A stretch of DNA of 64,000 bases from Burkholderia sp. BCC0322 (GTDB lineage Bacteria > Pseudomonadota > Gammaproteobacteria > Burkholderiales > Burkholderiaceae): contig NZ_CADFDU010000004.1 of assembly GCF_902833045.1 (NCBI RefSeq), positions 62,001 to 126,000 of the forward strand. Reading direction: 5' to 3'. Both the position numbers and the translations under genes were made by a program. The notes under the pieces are model-generated. The model searched no databases. It had not been told where the DNA came from and saw nothing but the letters and a program-made list of their open reading frames with translations. Positions 1 to 7,912 of this stretch are shown in pieces (the first letter of the stretch is position 1; every line of letters starts with the position of its first letter).

Positions 1-63
1 AGGTGGCGACGATCCCGGTCATCGGCCGCCTTGCCCCTCTTTCAACCAGCAGGAAATCAAGCC

Positions 64-822
64 ATGTCTGTCCCGAATAAAATCGCAGCCGTCACGGGCG
101 CCGGCTCCGGCATCGGTCGCGCAGCGGCCATCGCGCTCGCCCAGGCGGGATTCACCGTCGCGCTGCTCGGACGCACCGAGGAATCGCTGCGCGAAACGCA
201 GGACGCGATCCGCACCGCCGGCGGCGACGCGCAAGTGTTTCCTGCAGACGTCACCGATGAAGCGTCGGTCGACCACGCGTTCGCACGGATCGCGCAGCAG
301 TTCGGCCGGCTCGACGTGCTGTTCAACAATGCCGGCCGCAACGCCCCGCCGGTTTCACTCGACGAATACGAATTCGATGTGTGGAACGGCGTCGTCGCGA
401 CGAACCTGACCGGCGTCTTCCTGTGTGCGCGAGCCGCATGGCGCCTGATGAAAGCGCAGACGCCGCAAGGCGGCCGGATCATCAACAACGGCTCGATCTC
501 GGCGCACGCGCCGCGCCCCGACACGATTGCGTACACGGCCACCAAGCATGCGGTGACCGGAATCACCAAGTCGCTGGCGCTCGACGGCCGCCGGTACAAC
601 ATCGCGTGCGGCCAGATCGATATCGGCAACGCGGCGACGTCGCTCACGGAACGGATGACGCAAGGCGTCCCGCAAGCCGACGGCAGCCTCGCGCCCGAGG
701 CGCGCATGGACGTCACGCATGTCGCGAACGCGGTTGTCCAGATGGCGAACCTGCCGCTGGACACGAACATCTTGAACATGACGATCATGGCGACCGCGAT
801 GCCTTTCGTGGGCCGCGGATAA
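64..822 (+). CDS. SDR family NAD(P)-dependent oxidoreductase
   Basis: A 252-residue classical short-chain dehydrogenase/reductase. The N-terminal cofactor loop TGAGSGIG is at residues 11-18, the NNAG motif at about 88-91, and the catalytic YxxxK pair at Tyr157/Lys161 with serines at 144 and 146. The family moves hydride between NAD(P)H and an alcohol or ketone in the cytoplasm; the substrate cannot be read from sequence. The ATG at 64 is chosen because AGGAAA lies about 9 bases upstream and the Rossmann fold begins at once; an ATG 33 bases earlier would only add an unrelated leader. The next gene is on the other strand, so it stands alone here, although an operon partner could lie left of the window. 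Confidence 0.93.
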   Translation: MSVPNKIAAVTGAGSGIGRAAAIALAQAGFTVALLGRTEESLRETQDAIRTAGGDAQVFPADVTDEASVDHAFARIAQQFGRLDVLFNNAGRNAPPVSLDEYEFDVWNGVVATNLTGVFLCARAAWRLMKAQTPQGGRIINNGSISAHAPRPDTIAYTATKHAVTGITKSLALDGRRYNIACGQIDIGNAATSLTERMTQGVPQADGSLAPEARMDVTHVANAVVQMANLPLDTNILNMTIMATAMPFVGRG

Positions 823-897
823 ACGCAGGCGGCGCGGCAGACGGGCCGGCGCTAGCGTCGTATCCGTCGATGCGGACAGCAGCCCGGCCGCGTGTCG

Positions 898-1233
898 TCA
901 ACTTGCCTTGGCTTTCTTGCCTGCGGACGGCGGCTTGCGTATCGCGAACCGACGGCGGTCCTTGCCCCTGATCCAGAGCGGCGCGTTGCCGCGCCCGCTC
1001 CACTCCTTCCCGCTCGCCGGATCGCGATACCGCGCCGGCAGTACTTTCACGATGTACGCCCCTCGGCGGCCGTTTCGGCCGACCAGGTCGCGATGCTTGA
1101 TCGCATAGGTGTCCATCAGCGCATGAACCTCCGCGATCGCATCGATCCGTTCTCGTGCGCGTGCCCGCTCGATTTCCTCGTCCAGTTCGACCAGCTCGGC
1201 AACGAGCTGCGCATAGGTCTTGCTCACGCTCAT
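898..1233 (-). CDS. H-NS family histone-like DNA-binding protein
   Basis: A 111-residue protein with an N-terminal coiled-coil oligomerisation segment (about residues 5-45, rich in Glu/Arg/Leu) and a C-terminal DNA-binding part containing YRDPASGKEWSGRGNAPLWI, the conserved H-NS/BprA signature of beta-proteobacteria. It ends in a basic Lys/Ala tail. The family binds curved AT-rich DNA and silences acquired genes. The start at 1233 (MSVSKTY) was taken rather than the upstream ATG at 1281, because family members begin close to the coiled coil. It lies about 3 kb left of an accessory region with mobile-element remnants, the kind of DNA such proteins silence; that link is inference. Confidence 0.88.
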   Translation of the reverse strand: MSVSKTYAQLVAELVELDEEIERARARERIDAIAEVHALMDTYAIKHRDLVGRNGRRGAYIVKVLPARYRDPASGKEWSGRGNAPLWIRGKDRRRFAIRKPPSAGKKAKAS

Positions 1234-1507
1234 CTTCTGCTTCCTGTCCCGCATCCACACGCGAACCAGCATGATTCGCATGACTAACCGACTGTTTTAC
1301 AACGCCCCGAGACAACGGCATTCGTTTGACCGGCACGCGACGCGACGCTGCGCGCCGAATAACGCGACGCGAAGAGCGGGACAACCCGCGGAACGCCGAC
1401 GCCGCGGCATGCACCCCGATGCCGCAAACAGACGAACGCGCCCGGCCGAACCGATCATCCGCGCGGAACACGCCCGCCGCGGACATCCGGATGCACAATC
1501 GCGCGCC

Positions 1508-1539
1508 GCATTTCACATATCAAGTGATATGTGAAATGC
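1508..1539. promoter_or_regulatory. Operator 1: perfect 15-bp inverted repeat upstream of the TetR gene
   Basis: The arm GCATTTCACATATCA is followed, after two bases (AG), by its exact reverse complement. The core is ATATCA-N2-TGATAT. It lies 48 bases before the start of the tetR-like gene and shares its core with a second palindrome at 1563-1576, centre-to-centre distance 46 bp. This is the usual layout of a TetR-family autoregulatory site; the identity of the binding protein is inferred from position. Confidence 0.72.
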
Positions 1540-1562
1540 AATCGTAAAGGTATCTATCTCAA

Positions 1563-1576
1563 ATATCAACTGATAT
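1563..1576. promoter_or_regulatory. Operator 2: ATATCA-N2-TGATAT core palindrome
   Basis: The sequence ATATCA, two bases (AC), TGATAT repeats the core of the larger palindrome 46 bp upstream. It ends 10 bases before the ATG of the TetR gene, so a bound dimer would block the ribosome-binding region or promoter clearance. Probably the second site of the same regulator. Confidence 0.68.
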
Positions 1577-1586
1577 CCTTCCTGCC

Positions 1587-2213
1587 ATGAATACGGCGCC
1601 CCTTCCCCCGCGGCTGAGCCGCGAAGAAAGTCGACTGCAGACCCGCGCACATTTGCTCGCCGCGGCAAAGCGGCTGTTTGTCGACCGCGGTTTCGGCGCC
1701 ACATCGCTCAGGGATATCGCGGCCGAGGCCGGCTACACGCAGGGCGCGTTCTATTCGAATTTCGCAAGCAAGGAAGAATTGTTCGTGGAGTTGATGCGGG
1801 AGCGATCGAAGTCGCAAGTGGCCGACATCGCCCGGGCGCTGAGCGACCCGTCCGCGACCGGGGACGACATATTGAATGCGCTGGAAGCCTGGTCGCGGAC
1901 CGTCGATGCCGAGCCCGAGTGGTCGGTCCTGGGCGTCGAGTTCAAGCTTCAGGGGCGGCGCAACCCGGCGTTCGCAGCGGCGTCGCAGGCGTTACTGGAC
2001 GGCCACCGCGATGGCCTCGCCTATTGCATCGAACAGATTTTCGCGCGGATGAAGAAGGTGCCGCCCGAATCGCCGGCCGTCCTGGCCGTGTCGTTCATGG
2101 GGCTCTCGCAAGGCCTGTCGCTCCAGCAGTCGATCCTGTCGGAAGTGCCGATCGGGCACATGATCATGGTGATCTTGCGCAGCCTGCTGGCGGCGGCGGC
2201 GCCGGTGCGCTGA
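1587..2213 (+). CDS. TetR/AcrR family transcriptional regulator
   Basis: A 208-residue one-component repressor. The N-terminal HTH spans about residues 17-63, with the typical TetR pattern in which the recognition helix is followed by GAFYSNFASKEELF. The remainder is a helical ligand-binding and dimer domain with no recognisable ligand signature. Two palindromes with the same core sit directly upstream and strongly suggest autoregulation. Its targets are unknown: the SDR at 64-822 and the H-NS-like gene are the nearest candidates, but neither shows another copy of the core in the bases read. Confidence 0.93.
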   Translation: MNTAPLPPRLSREESRLQTRAHLLAAAKRLFVDRGFGATSLRDIAAEAGYTQGAFYSNFASKEELFVELMRERSKSQVADIARALSDPSATGDDILNALEAWSRTVDAEPEWSVLGVEFKLQGRRNPAFAAASQALLDGHRDGLAYCIEQIFARMKKVPPESPAVLAVSFMGLSQGLSLQQSILSEVPIGHMIMVILRSLLAAAAPVR

Positions 2214-2415
2214 CCGGCGACATCGAGTGCGATCGCCGGAGTGGCCGGCGCCGCGATGGGGCCGGTGCGCGCGTGACGCGGTTCGCCGCGTTGCGGACGT
2301 TCGCCGTACCCGATGCTGCCCGTATCCGGGCAGCACTGTGCTGCCGCGCGTTGATCGCAGGTCATTCACGAACGACGCGATGCTGCGGCGATGCACCGGA
2401 TGCAAACGTGCGGCG

Positions 2416-3168
2416 TCACGCTCGCAGGATATCCTCGGCAACGCGTTCGAACGGCACGCATCCTTGCCGAAGCTCGACCGCCTGGTCGCTCCCGAAATCG
2501 ATATGGCCGCTGTTCAGCCCTCGATTCAGTTCGATGAATCCATCGATTGCAGCAATCGAGAACGGATTCATCGCGAGTACCCCGGCCCATGCGGACGGCT
2601 CAAGCGCGACCGGCCGCACCGGCCGATTCAGCAGGCGCGAAAAGATGTCCGCGATGTCGCCGGGCGAATATGCCGTCGGCCCTTCGAGCCCGATCTTCCG
2701 GATACCCGTCCAGTCTTCGCGCAGAATGTCCGCCGCGACGCGGCCGACATCCTCGGTCGCGACCATCGGAATCGCACGCCCGACCGGCGCGAGCAGGCTT
2801 GGCAAGATGCCCTCCGTGCGGACCGGATCGACAACACGTGCCCAGTTTTCCATGAAGTACGCGGCACGCAGGAACGTGACCGGGATTCCCAGTTCGGCCA
2901 GCCGCCGCTCCGCGGTCCTGTTGGTCGCGATCACGCCGGTGCCGTCCGGCCGGTCCGCGCCGACCGACGACAACAGCACGAGCTTGGGCAGGCCCGATGC
3001 GCGGACCGCTTCGGCAACGGCGCGCGCCGTCACGTCCGCGCCCTGCGCGACCCAGCGCGCCGCCTTCGCGCGATCGCGCACGACCACGCGAACCGCAACG
3101 CCTGCATCGATCAGCGCCTGGGCCGCGACGGCTCCCGTGCGCCCGGTGACACCCGTGACAACGTACAT
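2416..3168 (-). CDS. NmrA-like / atypical SDR NAD(P)-binding protein
   Basis: A 250-residue Rossmann-fold protein beginning MYVVTGVTGRTG, the GxTGxxG dinucleotide loop of NmrA/QOR2-type atypical SDRs, with no classical YxxxK pair in the usual place. Such proteins bind NAD(P)H and act as redox sensors or quinone reductases. The start at 3168 has GGAGAG five bases upstream; the in-frame codon at 3192 has no such site. It is transcribed divergently from the LysR gene at 3255 with an 86-base gap, the classic layout for a LysR regulator and its target. Confidence 0.85.
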   Translation of the reverse strand: MYVVTGVTGRTGAVAAQALIDAGVAVRVVVRDRAKAARWVAQGADVTARAVAEAVRASGLPKLVLLSSVGADRPDGTGVIATNRTAERRLAELGIPVTFLRAAYFMENWARVVDPVRTEGILPSLLAPVGRAIPMVATEDVGRVAADILREDWTGIRKIGLEGPTAYSPGDIADIFSRLLNRPVRPVALEPSAWAGVLAMNPFSIAAIDGFIELNRGLNSGHIDFGSDQAVELRQGCVPFERVAEDILRA

Positions 3169-3254
3169 ATGCTCTCCAGACAGCCGCCCCACCGGTTGGA
3201 GCGATGGCTTCGATGATGTACGCTGGCCTCACATAACTCAAATGCATACCGATC

Positions 3255-4184
3255 ATGTCCAGCATGCACGAACTGGATTTACGTTTCGTCGACCTCAACT
3301 TGCTCAAGCTGCTCGACGCGCTGCTCAAGGAGCACAGTGTCACACGCGCCGGCATGCGGCTCGGTCTGACTCAGCCCGCAGCGAGCCGCGCGTTGGGCCG
3401 ACTGCGCACCCTGCTCGACGATCGCGTCGTCGTGCGCACGCCGAAGGGGCTGGAATTCACGCCGCGCGCGGCATCGCTGGCGCTGCGCGTCTCGCGCGTG
3501 CTGGCGGAAGCGGCCAGCATCGTCGCGCCCGAAAGATTCGATCCCGCCACCGCGCGCGGGAAGTTCTCGATCGCGTGCCTCGACCACATGGCGCTCATGC
3601 TGATTCCAGACGTGAATGCGCGGCTGGAACAACGCGCGCCGGGGCTGAATCTCGAAGTACCGCCGTCCCGCGGCAACAACGTCGAACTCGTGGCGGACGG
3701 CACGGCTGGCATTGCGCTTGGCGCATTCGAAGACGATGCGTTGCCCGCAGGCTTCTATCGTCGAACGCTCTACGAGGACAGCCTGGTCTGCATCGTTCGA
3801 ACCGGACATCCGATCCTGTCGGCGCGACTGACGCCTGGGCGTTTCGCGGCGTTGTCGCACGTGCTGGTGACGATCGGCGGCCGGGGCGGCGAGTTGGTCG
3901 ACGCGGCTCTCGCGCGACACGGGCTGCACCGCCGAATCGCGATGCGGTTGCCGCACTTTCTGGTAGCGCCGATGGCCGTCGCGAAGAGCGACATGGCGCT
4001 GGTGCTGCCGCGCCGCCTCGCGCAGCACATCGCGTTGTCGATGCCGATCACGCTCGTGGAATTGCCGGTCGATGTGCCGCATTTCGTGCTGTCGATGATC
4101 TGGCATGAGCGCACGCACGACGATGCCGCGCATGCGTGGCTACGCGCTCAGATCGCCGATATTGTGCAGGCGATAGAACCGTAG
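3255..4184 (+). CDS. LysR family transcriptional regulator
   Basis: A 309-residue LysR-type regulator. The winged HTH occupies about residues 9-68 (LNLLKLLDALLKEHSVTRAG through the TQPAASRAL recognition helix), followed by a linker helix and a periplasmic-binding-protein-like effector domain to the end. Length is normal. It is divergent from the NmrA-like gene at 2416-3168, which is its most likely target together with itself. No effector can be deduced. Confidence 0.93.
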   Translation: MSSMHELDLRFVDLNLLKLLDALLKEHSVTRAGMRLGLTQPAASRALGRLRTLLDDRVVVRTPKGLEFTPRAASLALRVSRVLAEAASIVAPERFDPATARGKFSIACLDHMALMLIPDVNARLEQRAPGLNLEVPPSRGNNVELVADGTAGIALGAFEDDALPAGFYRRTLYEDSLVCIVRTGHPILSARLTPGRFAALSHVLVTIGGRGGELVDAALARHGLHRRIAMRLPHFLVAPMAVAKSDMALVLPRRLAQHIALSMPITLVELPVDVPHFVLSMIWHERTHDDAAHAWLRAQIADIVQAIEP

Positions 4185-4416
4185 GCGCGTGCTCGATCGC
4201 CCGCTACGCATTGGCCTTGACGGGATCCACTTCTCCCTCAAACATCCGGATCCGGAACCCGAGTGTTTAGAGATTCGTCGAGATCGACCGATATCGACGC
4301 ATGTTCCAAGAAGCCCATCCCACACGGATTCTGCGGGAAATTCTCGAATTTTTAGATTAACTGACGTGGATCGATTTCCGTAGCATTTGCCTACACGATG
4401 CCTACATGGACGGCAA

Positions 4417-4615
4417 ATGACCAAGCAAAACTTCGCGGTCGCCTGAGTCGAGGGATTCGAATGCGAGCCCGGCAAGCAGCAAACGATCTATTGGGATGCG
4501 AAAGCACCCGGCCTCGGACTTCGCGTCACGGCCGCTGGCGCACGATCCTACCTATACCAGTTTCGCGGACTGCTGCCGGATCGCGGCATCGAGATTGCAC
4601 TGGGGTTCTATGCGC
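4417..4615 (+). pseudogene. Tyrosine (phage-type) integrase, N-terminal remnant
   Basis: From the ATG at 4417 the frame gives a short leader, hits TGA at 4444, then continues in the same frame with FECEPGKQQTIYWDAKAPGL and GLRVTAAGARSYLYQFRG. This matches the N-terminal arm-DNA-binding domain (DUF4102-like) of island tyrosine integrases. The similarity stops near 4605-4615, where sequence on the opposite strand belongs to an OYE fragment. The catalytic domain is absent. It therefore has both an in-frame stop and a 3' truncation at a recombination junction. No partner attachment site was identified. Confidence 0.75.
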
Positions 4616-4874
4616 TTCGCACCGTGTTGCCCGCTTCGTCGATCATCGCTTCCAGCACTTCAACGATGAAGCGTGCGCGATTCTCAAGCGATCCGCAGTA
4701 GCGACCGGTGCGCCAATTGGTCCCCGACGACAGGAACTGTTCCGGCAGATAACCGGAGGACGCATGAAGTTCGACTCCGTCGAATCCGGCCTGCAAAGCG
4801 TGACGGGGTGCAAGCCGGTACTCGTCGACGATGGCTGCAATCTCGTCGGTGTCGAGCGCGCGGGGCAGGAACAT
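4608..4874 (-). pseudogene. Old Yellow Enzyme (NADH:flavin oxidoreductase), internal fragment
   Basis: The frame encodes FLPRALDTDEIAAIVDEYR, then AGFDGVELHASSGYLPEQF and RTGRYCGSLENRARF. These are the central TIM-barrel segments of OYE-family alkene reductases, aligning with the intact OYE at 11185-12252 (PRALETEEIPGIVEDFR, GVELHAANGYLFDQF). Both ends are missing: the 5' side joins an IS66 TnpB remnant at about 4874 and the 3' side joins the integrase remnant at about 4608-4620. Only about 85 of the usual 355-370 residues remain, so it is non-functional. Confidence 0.82.
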
Positions 4875-4952
4875 GCCATCACCGCTCCACCGCAACAGCT
4901 TGAGCTAGTCGCCTCGCCTGCCGCGAAACACGAACACGTGACCCCAGCTTCC
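4875..4952 (-). mobile_element. IS66-family TnpB (Orf2) remnant
   Basis: Reading the minus strand from 4952 gives GSWGHVFVFRGRRGD, a TAG stop, then LKLLRWSGDG. This is the recognisable core of the IS66 accessory protein TnpB (pattern HVFVFRGRRGD, then KxLWWxGDG). The next in-frame residues belong to the OYE fragment, so an IS66 insertion or its later deletion probably created the junction. Only about 25 codons survive, with a stop; no terminal inverted repeats were recognised. Confidence 0.7.
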
Positions 4953-4958
4953 TCCTTT

Positions 4959-5372
4959 TTACTTGTTTACCCAAGGCATGGAGAGGTCGATGTCAGAAAC
5001 CAGCTTTCCACCGCCGAAGCTCATGTTCTCCAAGGGAACGGCATACATAATCAGAGTGACATCGTCCTGGCTGACACCAACCTTTTCTACTGCGTATCGG
5101 GTGACCAACTCAGCGAGCCTGCGTTTCTGCTCCACCGTCCTGCTCGTACCGGCCGTCACCGTTACGATCATGCGCTTGTCGGATCTCTTCATGTCAGGAA
5201 AGGTCGGATGGATGAAGAATTCATCGTCCTTGTGCTCACTGATGACGACGAAACGGTCATCCATGGGCGTATCCATGGCTTCATGAAGAGCGAGATTTAA
5301 GGCATCCGCCAGAGCTCGCTTCTCTTCGCTAGAGAACTTTTGGGCCGGAATGTGGGCGTGAAATATTGGCAT
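4959..5372 (-). CDS. Tautomerase family protein
   Basis: A 137-residue protein beginning MPIFHAHIP. Pro2, which becomes the N-terminal proline after Met removal, is the catalytic base of the tautomerase superfamily. The length fits the long tautomerase type with two beta-alpha-beta units in one chain. The family interconverts keto-enol isomers or hydrolyses halogenated or unsaturated acids; the substrate is unknown. It is transcribed leftward ahead of the relics, downstream of two NTF2-like genes on the same strand (gap of about 87 bases), possibly one operon. Confidence 0.85.
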   Translation of the reverse strand: MPIFHAHIPAQKFSSEEKRALADALNLALHEAMDTPMDDRFVVISEHKDDEFFIHPTFPDMKRSDKRMIVTVTAGTSRTVEQKRRLAELVTRYAVEKVGVSQDDVTLIMYAVPLENMSFGGGKLVSDIDLSMPWVNK

Positions 5373-5459
5373 GAGTGTTTCCTCGGTGGTGATGTTCAGG
5401 TTAAATGAGGCGATGAAGTGCGTTTCGATGCGTGCGCTGCTTCAGCGGCCTCGGCAACC

Positions 5460-5927
5460 CTAGCTTTTATATCCCGGAGGAACCGAGAAAATCTCCGCCT
5501 CCGGTGGCGGCAGGTCAGCAGCGCCGTTCGGGTAGAGTGCCTGTGCCCCGGCCAACGTGTTAAGAGACTCGCGAAGCAACTTGATTTTGCCGCCCTCGGC
5601 AACGAGGTATCCCGTGAACAAGTGATGGATGAGACGCCCGGTCGACGCCGCGCGCGCTTCCGCCAGGTATTCGGCGTACACCTGGTCCTTCGTTTCGATC
5701 AGCACCACGGTATGCTCGGGTTTGAAGCTGAAGCCGGGATAAAGGTCGCCGCCGACAAAATCATAGAGCTTCGCGATGGCTTCGCGTCCCTGATGGCGGG
5801 TCTGGATGCCGAGCGAATGGAGGAATGGGAGTTCCAGCACGCCGTCCTCGGCGAACAGCTCGGCACATTTCTTGCCATCGGGGACAACGGCAAGAAGGTC
5901 TAACAGTAATGTTTTTGCATCAGTCAT
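5460..5927 (-). CDS. Nuclear transport factor 2 (SnoaL-like) family protein
   Basis: A 155-residue single-domain protein with the NTF2-like cone-fold pattern: an N-terminal helix, AELFAEDGVLELPF (a typical first-strand motif), then RHQGREAIAKLYDFV and a beta-rich C-terminal half. The family includes small isomerases, cyclases, dehydratases and ring-hydroxylating dioxygenase beta-like folds. No catalytic residue can be assigned with confidence. It lies between the tautomerase and a second NTF2-like gene, all on the minus strand. Confidence 0.82.
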   Translation of the reverse strand: MTDAKTLLLDLLAVVPDGKKCAELFAEDGVLELPFLHSLGIQTRHQGREAIAKLYDFVGGDLYPGFSFKPEHTVVLIETKDQVYAEYLAEARAASTGRLIHHLFTGYLVAEGGKIKLLRESLNTLAGAQALYPNGAADLPPPEAEIFSVPPGYKS

Positions 5928-5983
5928 GATCAGTTATCCTCATAAAAAAATTGGCGAACGCCGCCAGGGGTGGCACAGTCCGA

Positions 5984-6379
5984 TCAGTTCGGAAAGCTGT
6001 CGCCAAACATCGGGAGCCCACTTTTCGAACCCTCGGGCGTGGCCTCGTCCTGGATCACGTCCCAGTGTTCGGCGAGCTGGCCATTTTCAATACGAAGTAT
6101 GTCGGCCACGATCCAGTTTACCGGGGCGCCGAATCCTGAGAAGCGGCCATGAAGCATGACATGATCCCCTGAAGCCACGGCCAGCGCATTTTCGTAGCGA
6201 AGCTCGGCGGGCGCTGCCTTGACGAGATCGAACAGGCCTTCGCGGCCGGGCGCAATATGGGCACTGTGCTGGATATAGTCGGGCGACCAGAAGCGTTCGG
6301 CCGCAGCATAGTCGCGCTTGTTGAACAGCGTATCAAACGCTTCCAGCACGAAATCCTTGTTTCTCTCTTCGGTGCTCAT
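5984..6379 (-). CDS. SnoaL-like (NTF2 superfamily) polyketide-cyclase-type protein
   Basis: A 131-residue protein with the SnoaL/ester-cyclase layout: FDTLFNKRDYAAAERFWSP at the N-terminus, DYIQHSAHIAPGREGLFDLV, and the C-terminal IVADILRIENGQLAEHWDVIQ typical of this family. Members act on small hydrophobic ketones or as stress-related proteins of unknown reaction. It is the first gene of a probable leftward set (this gene, the NTF2-like gene at 5460, then the tautomerase). Confidence 0.85.
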   Translation of the reverse strand: MSTEERNKDFVLEAFDTLFNKRDYAAAERFWSPDYIQHSAHIAPGREGLFDLVKAAPAELRYENALAVASGDHVMLHGRFSGFGAPVNWIVADILRIENGQLAEHWDVIQDEATPEGSKSGLPMFGDSFPN

Positions 6380-7129
6380 TGCTTATCCTGCTCTTCGTTA
6401 CCTGTTGGGTTCATGGGGGAGTGTGCAGATCAAATTTCTGCCATCTCCCATGGCGATAAGTTCAACTTCCCTGCCACGCGCGCCTTTCGCACCGCCTCGG
6501 CTTGCTAGGTGGGATGACCGTATTCGCTGTCGCAAACAATCGATACCAATAACTACGAACGGCGGATACGTTCAGTGCGTCTGACATGACAATTCCTTTG
6601 GTGACTTTGTGACCATGTGGAAACGCACTGCCTAGCACATAGGTCACAGTGTATCCCACACAGTCACACACAGCAAGCAGATTTGAATCATGCCGACCGT
6701 TTGGTCACGGGCTTACCGTAGGGAGGCGAGCCACCAACGCCCTGGAGAAGCTTCCGCCTCGAATCCATCGCGCCGCTCAGACGGGGAAGTTGAGCCTATC
6801 AAACTTGGCCGCCAACCCATCCCACACCGTGTCGTCAAGAGTGCGCCCCGAGAGATCTCGACTCTGCAAGCGCGTGCCAGAAAACATTCCCCACTCGAAC
6901 ACCATGTTCTGGAGAGCGGCTAGCGAAGCTGCGTATGGAGCATTGCATGTCCGGGCATGCCGGGAAGCGGCCGCGAGCCGCCGGAGGCTTGTGATCGGCT
7001 TGGCAAAATGAATGTGTGCGTGGTACAGTAACACACATTGAAAATATCGGCTCACTCCGCTCATAACCGCTCTAATTCAGTATTAGCCGGCACAGAGAAT
7101 GTGGTGAGCACATTAAGTAGGATAACGTC
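6380..7129. other. Gene-poor divergent region, 750 bases
   Basis: No gene is convincing here. A frame at 6587-6462 on the minus strand begins with ATG preceded by AAAGGA and could be the 5' end of a deleted gene (MSDALNVSAVRSYWYRLF), but I do not recognise it. GTGAC occurs at 6601 and 6609, and its complement GTCAC at 6643 and 6663, close to the presumed promoter of the NTF2-like operon. A frame at 7064-6777 (minus) has no recognisable product. A 29-bp inverted repeat lies at 7011-7039. Confidence 0.4.
7011..7039. promoter_or_regulatory. Inverted repeat AATGTGTG-N13-CACACATT upstream of the Rrf2 gene
   Basis: Two exact 8-base arms separated by 13 bases lie 91 bases before the GTG start of the Rrf2-type regulator at 7130, in the divergent region between it and the NTF2-like operon. 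A plausible operator for that regulator; binding is inferred from position only. Confidence 0.5.
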
Positions 7130-7600
7130 GTGTCCACATCCACTCGTTTCGCCGTTGCGATCCATATTCTGACCAGTATTACTTTGCTTCGCGGTCGAGC
7201 GGTACGATCCGAAGACATCGCTAGTAGTGTCAATACTAATCCTACGGTGATCCGCCGCATCCTCGGTACGCTGGCCGATGCTGGCCTGACTCAAGCCCAA
7301 TTGGGGCTGGGCGGGGGGGCCCTGCTAGCCAAGCCGGCTGACCAAATTACTCTGCTGGATATCTATCGTGCTGTCGAAGAGCCACCATACTTTGCTCTTC
7401 ACCGCTCTCCGCCCAATCAGGCCTGCTATATCGGCCACAACATCACCCCCGTGCTGGAGAGCGAATTCAATCGACTTACCGGAATATTGGAAAGTGCGAT
7501 GGCGGAAACCACTCTGGCCGATATCGTTCGCAAAGTCGAAGACAAAGCTGGTACGCCATTCAATCCCAGTAACCCGAGCATCCTAGCTGACGCCAACTAG
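7130..7600 (+). CDS. Rrf2 family transcriptional regulator
   Basis: A 156-residue Rrf2-type winged-helix repressor starting at GTG. The HTH is SEDIASSVNTNPTVIRRIL (about residues 26-45), and a beta-wing LGLGGGALLAKPADQITLLD follows. It lacks the three-cysteine Fe-S cluster motif of IscR/NsrR and has a single Cys in NQACYIGHN, like the YwnA/redox-responsive branch. It is clearly related to the second Rrf2 gene at 10333-10839 ([17 protein letters not shown] in the same places). It probably controls the divergent NTF2-like/tautomerase genes and itself. Confidence 0.88.
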   Translation: MSTSTRFAVAIHILTSITLLRGRAVRSEDIASSVNTNPTVIRRILGTLADAGLTQAQLGLGGGALLAKPADQITLLDIYRAVEEPPYFALHRSPPNQACYIGHNITPVLESEFNRLTGILESAMAETTLADIVRKVEDKAGTPFNPSNPSILADAN

Positions 7601-7698
7601 GCTCTTGCATTTTTTCCATCACACGAACGTCTGGTGCAGTAACGTCCGATCTTTCTTGCGCTAATCTGAGCGGCCCTCTGCGATCCGGACAATTCGCA

Positions 7699-7912
7699 AT
7701 GGCTATCCTCGAATACATCACCTACCCACGCTTCCCCGAGGTTCTGGCACCACGGGAGCTACAAGCCTGTTGCCCACCGCTGCCCTACGAGCTCGAATGG
7801 ATCGCCGGTCAACGCGCGGCAAGCGATCTCGATTGGGTGTGCTGGTGCCGCTGAAGGTGTTTCAGCAGTTGCACTACTTCCGATACATCGCCAGCGATCA
7901 GCGCACCTTGGA
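7699..7912 (+). pseudogene. Tn3-family transposase, N-terminal remnant
   Basis: From the ATG at 7699 the frame reads MAILEYITYPRFPEV and LPYELEWIAGQRAASD, then a frame change near 7825 continues with RLGVLVPLKVFQQLHYFRYIA. This resembles the N-terminal DUF4158 region of Tn3-type TnpA proteins, where a residue pattern like LGxLVxLKxFQxLxYF is typical. Only about 70 of nearly 1,000 residues remain and they are frameshifted. The match ends where the AraC gene on the other strand ends (7898). No Tn3 terminal repeat was recognised. Confidence 0.6.

Larger units (their letters stand above)
1234..1586. other. Divergent intergenic region between the H-NS-like and TetR genes
   Basis: This 353-base gap carries the promoters of two divergent genes. 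The half nearest the TetR gene is much more AT-rich than its surroundings and holds two related palindromes (listed separately). I see no convincing gene; the short open frames here have no recognisable product. Confidence 0.6.

Noticed and set aside
6462-6587. A 41-codon frame with an AAAGGA site, possible small gene.
   Set aside because: No recognisable product, and it may be only a deletion scar; kept as a note, not as a gene.
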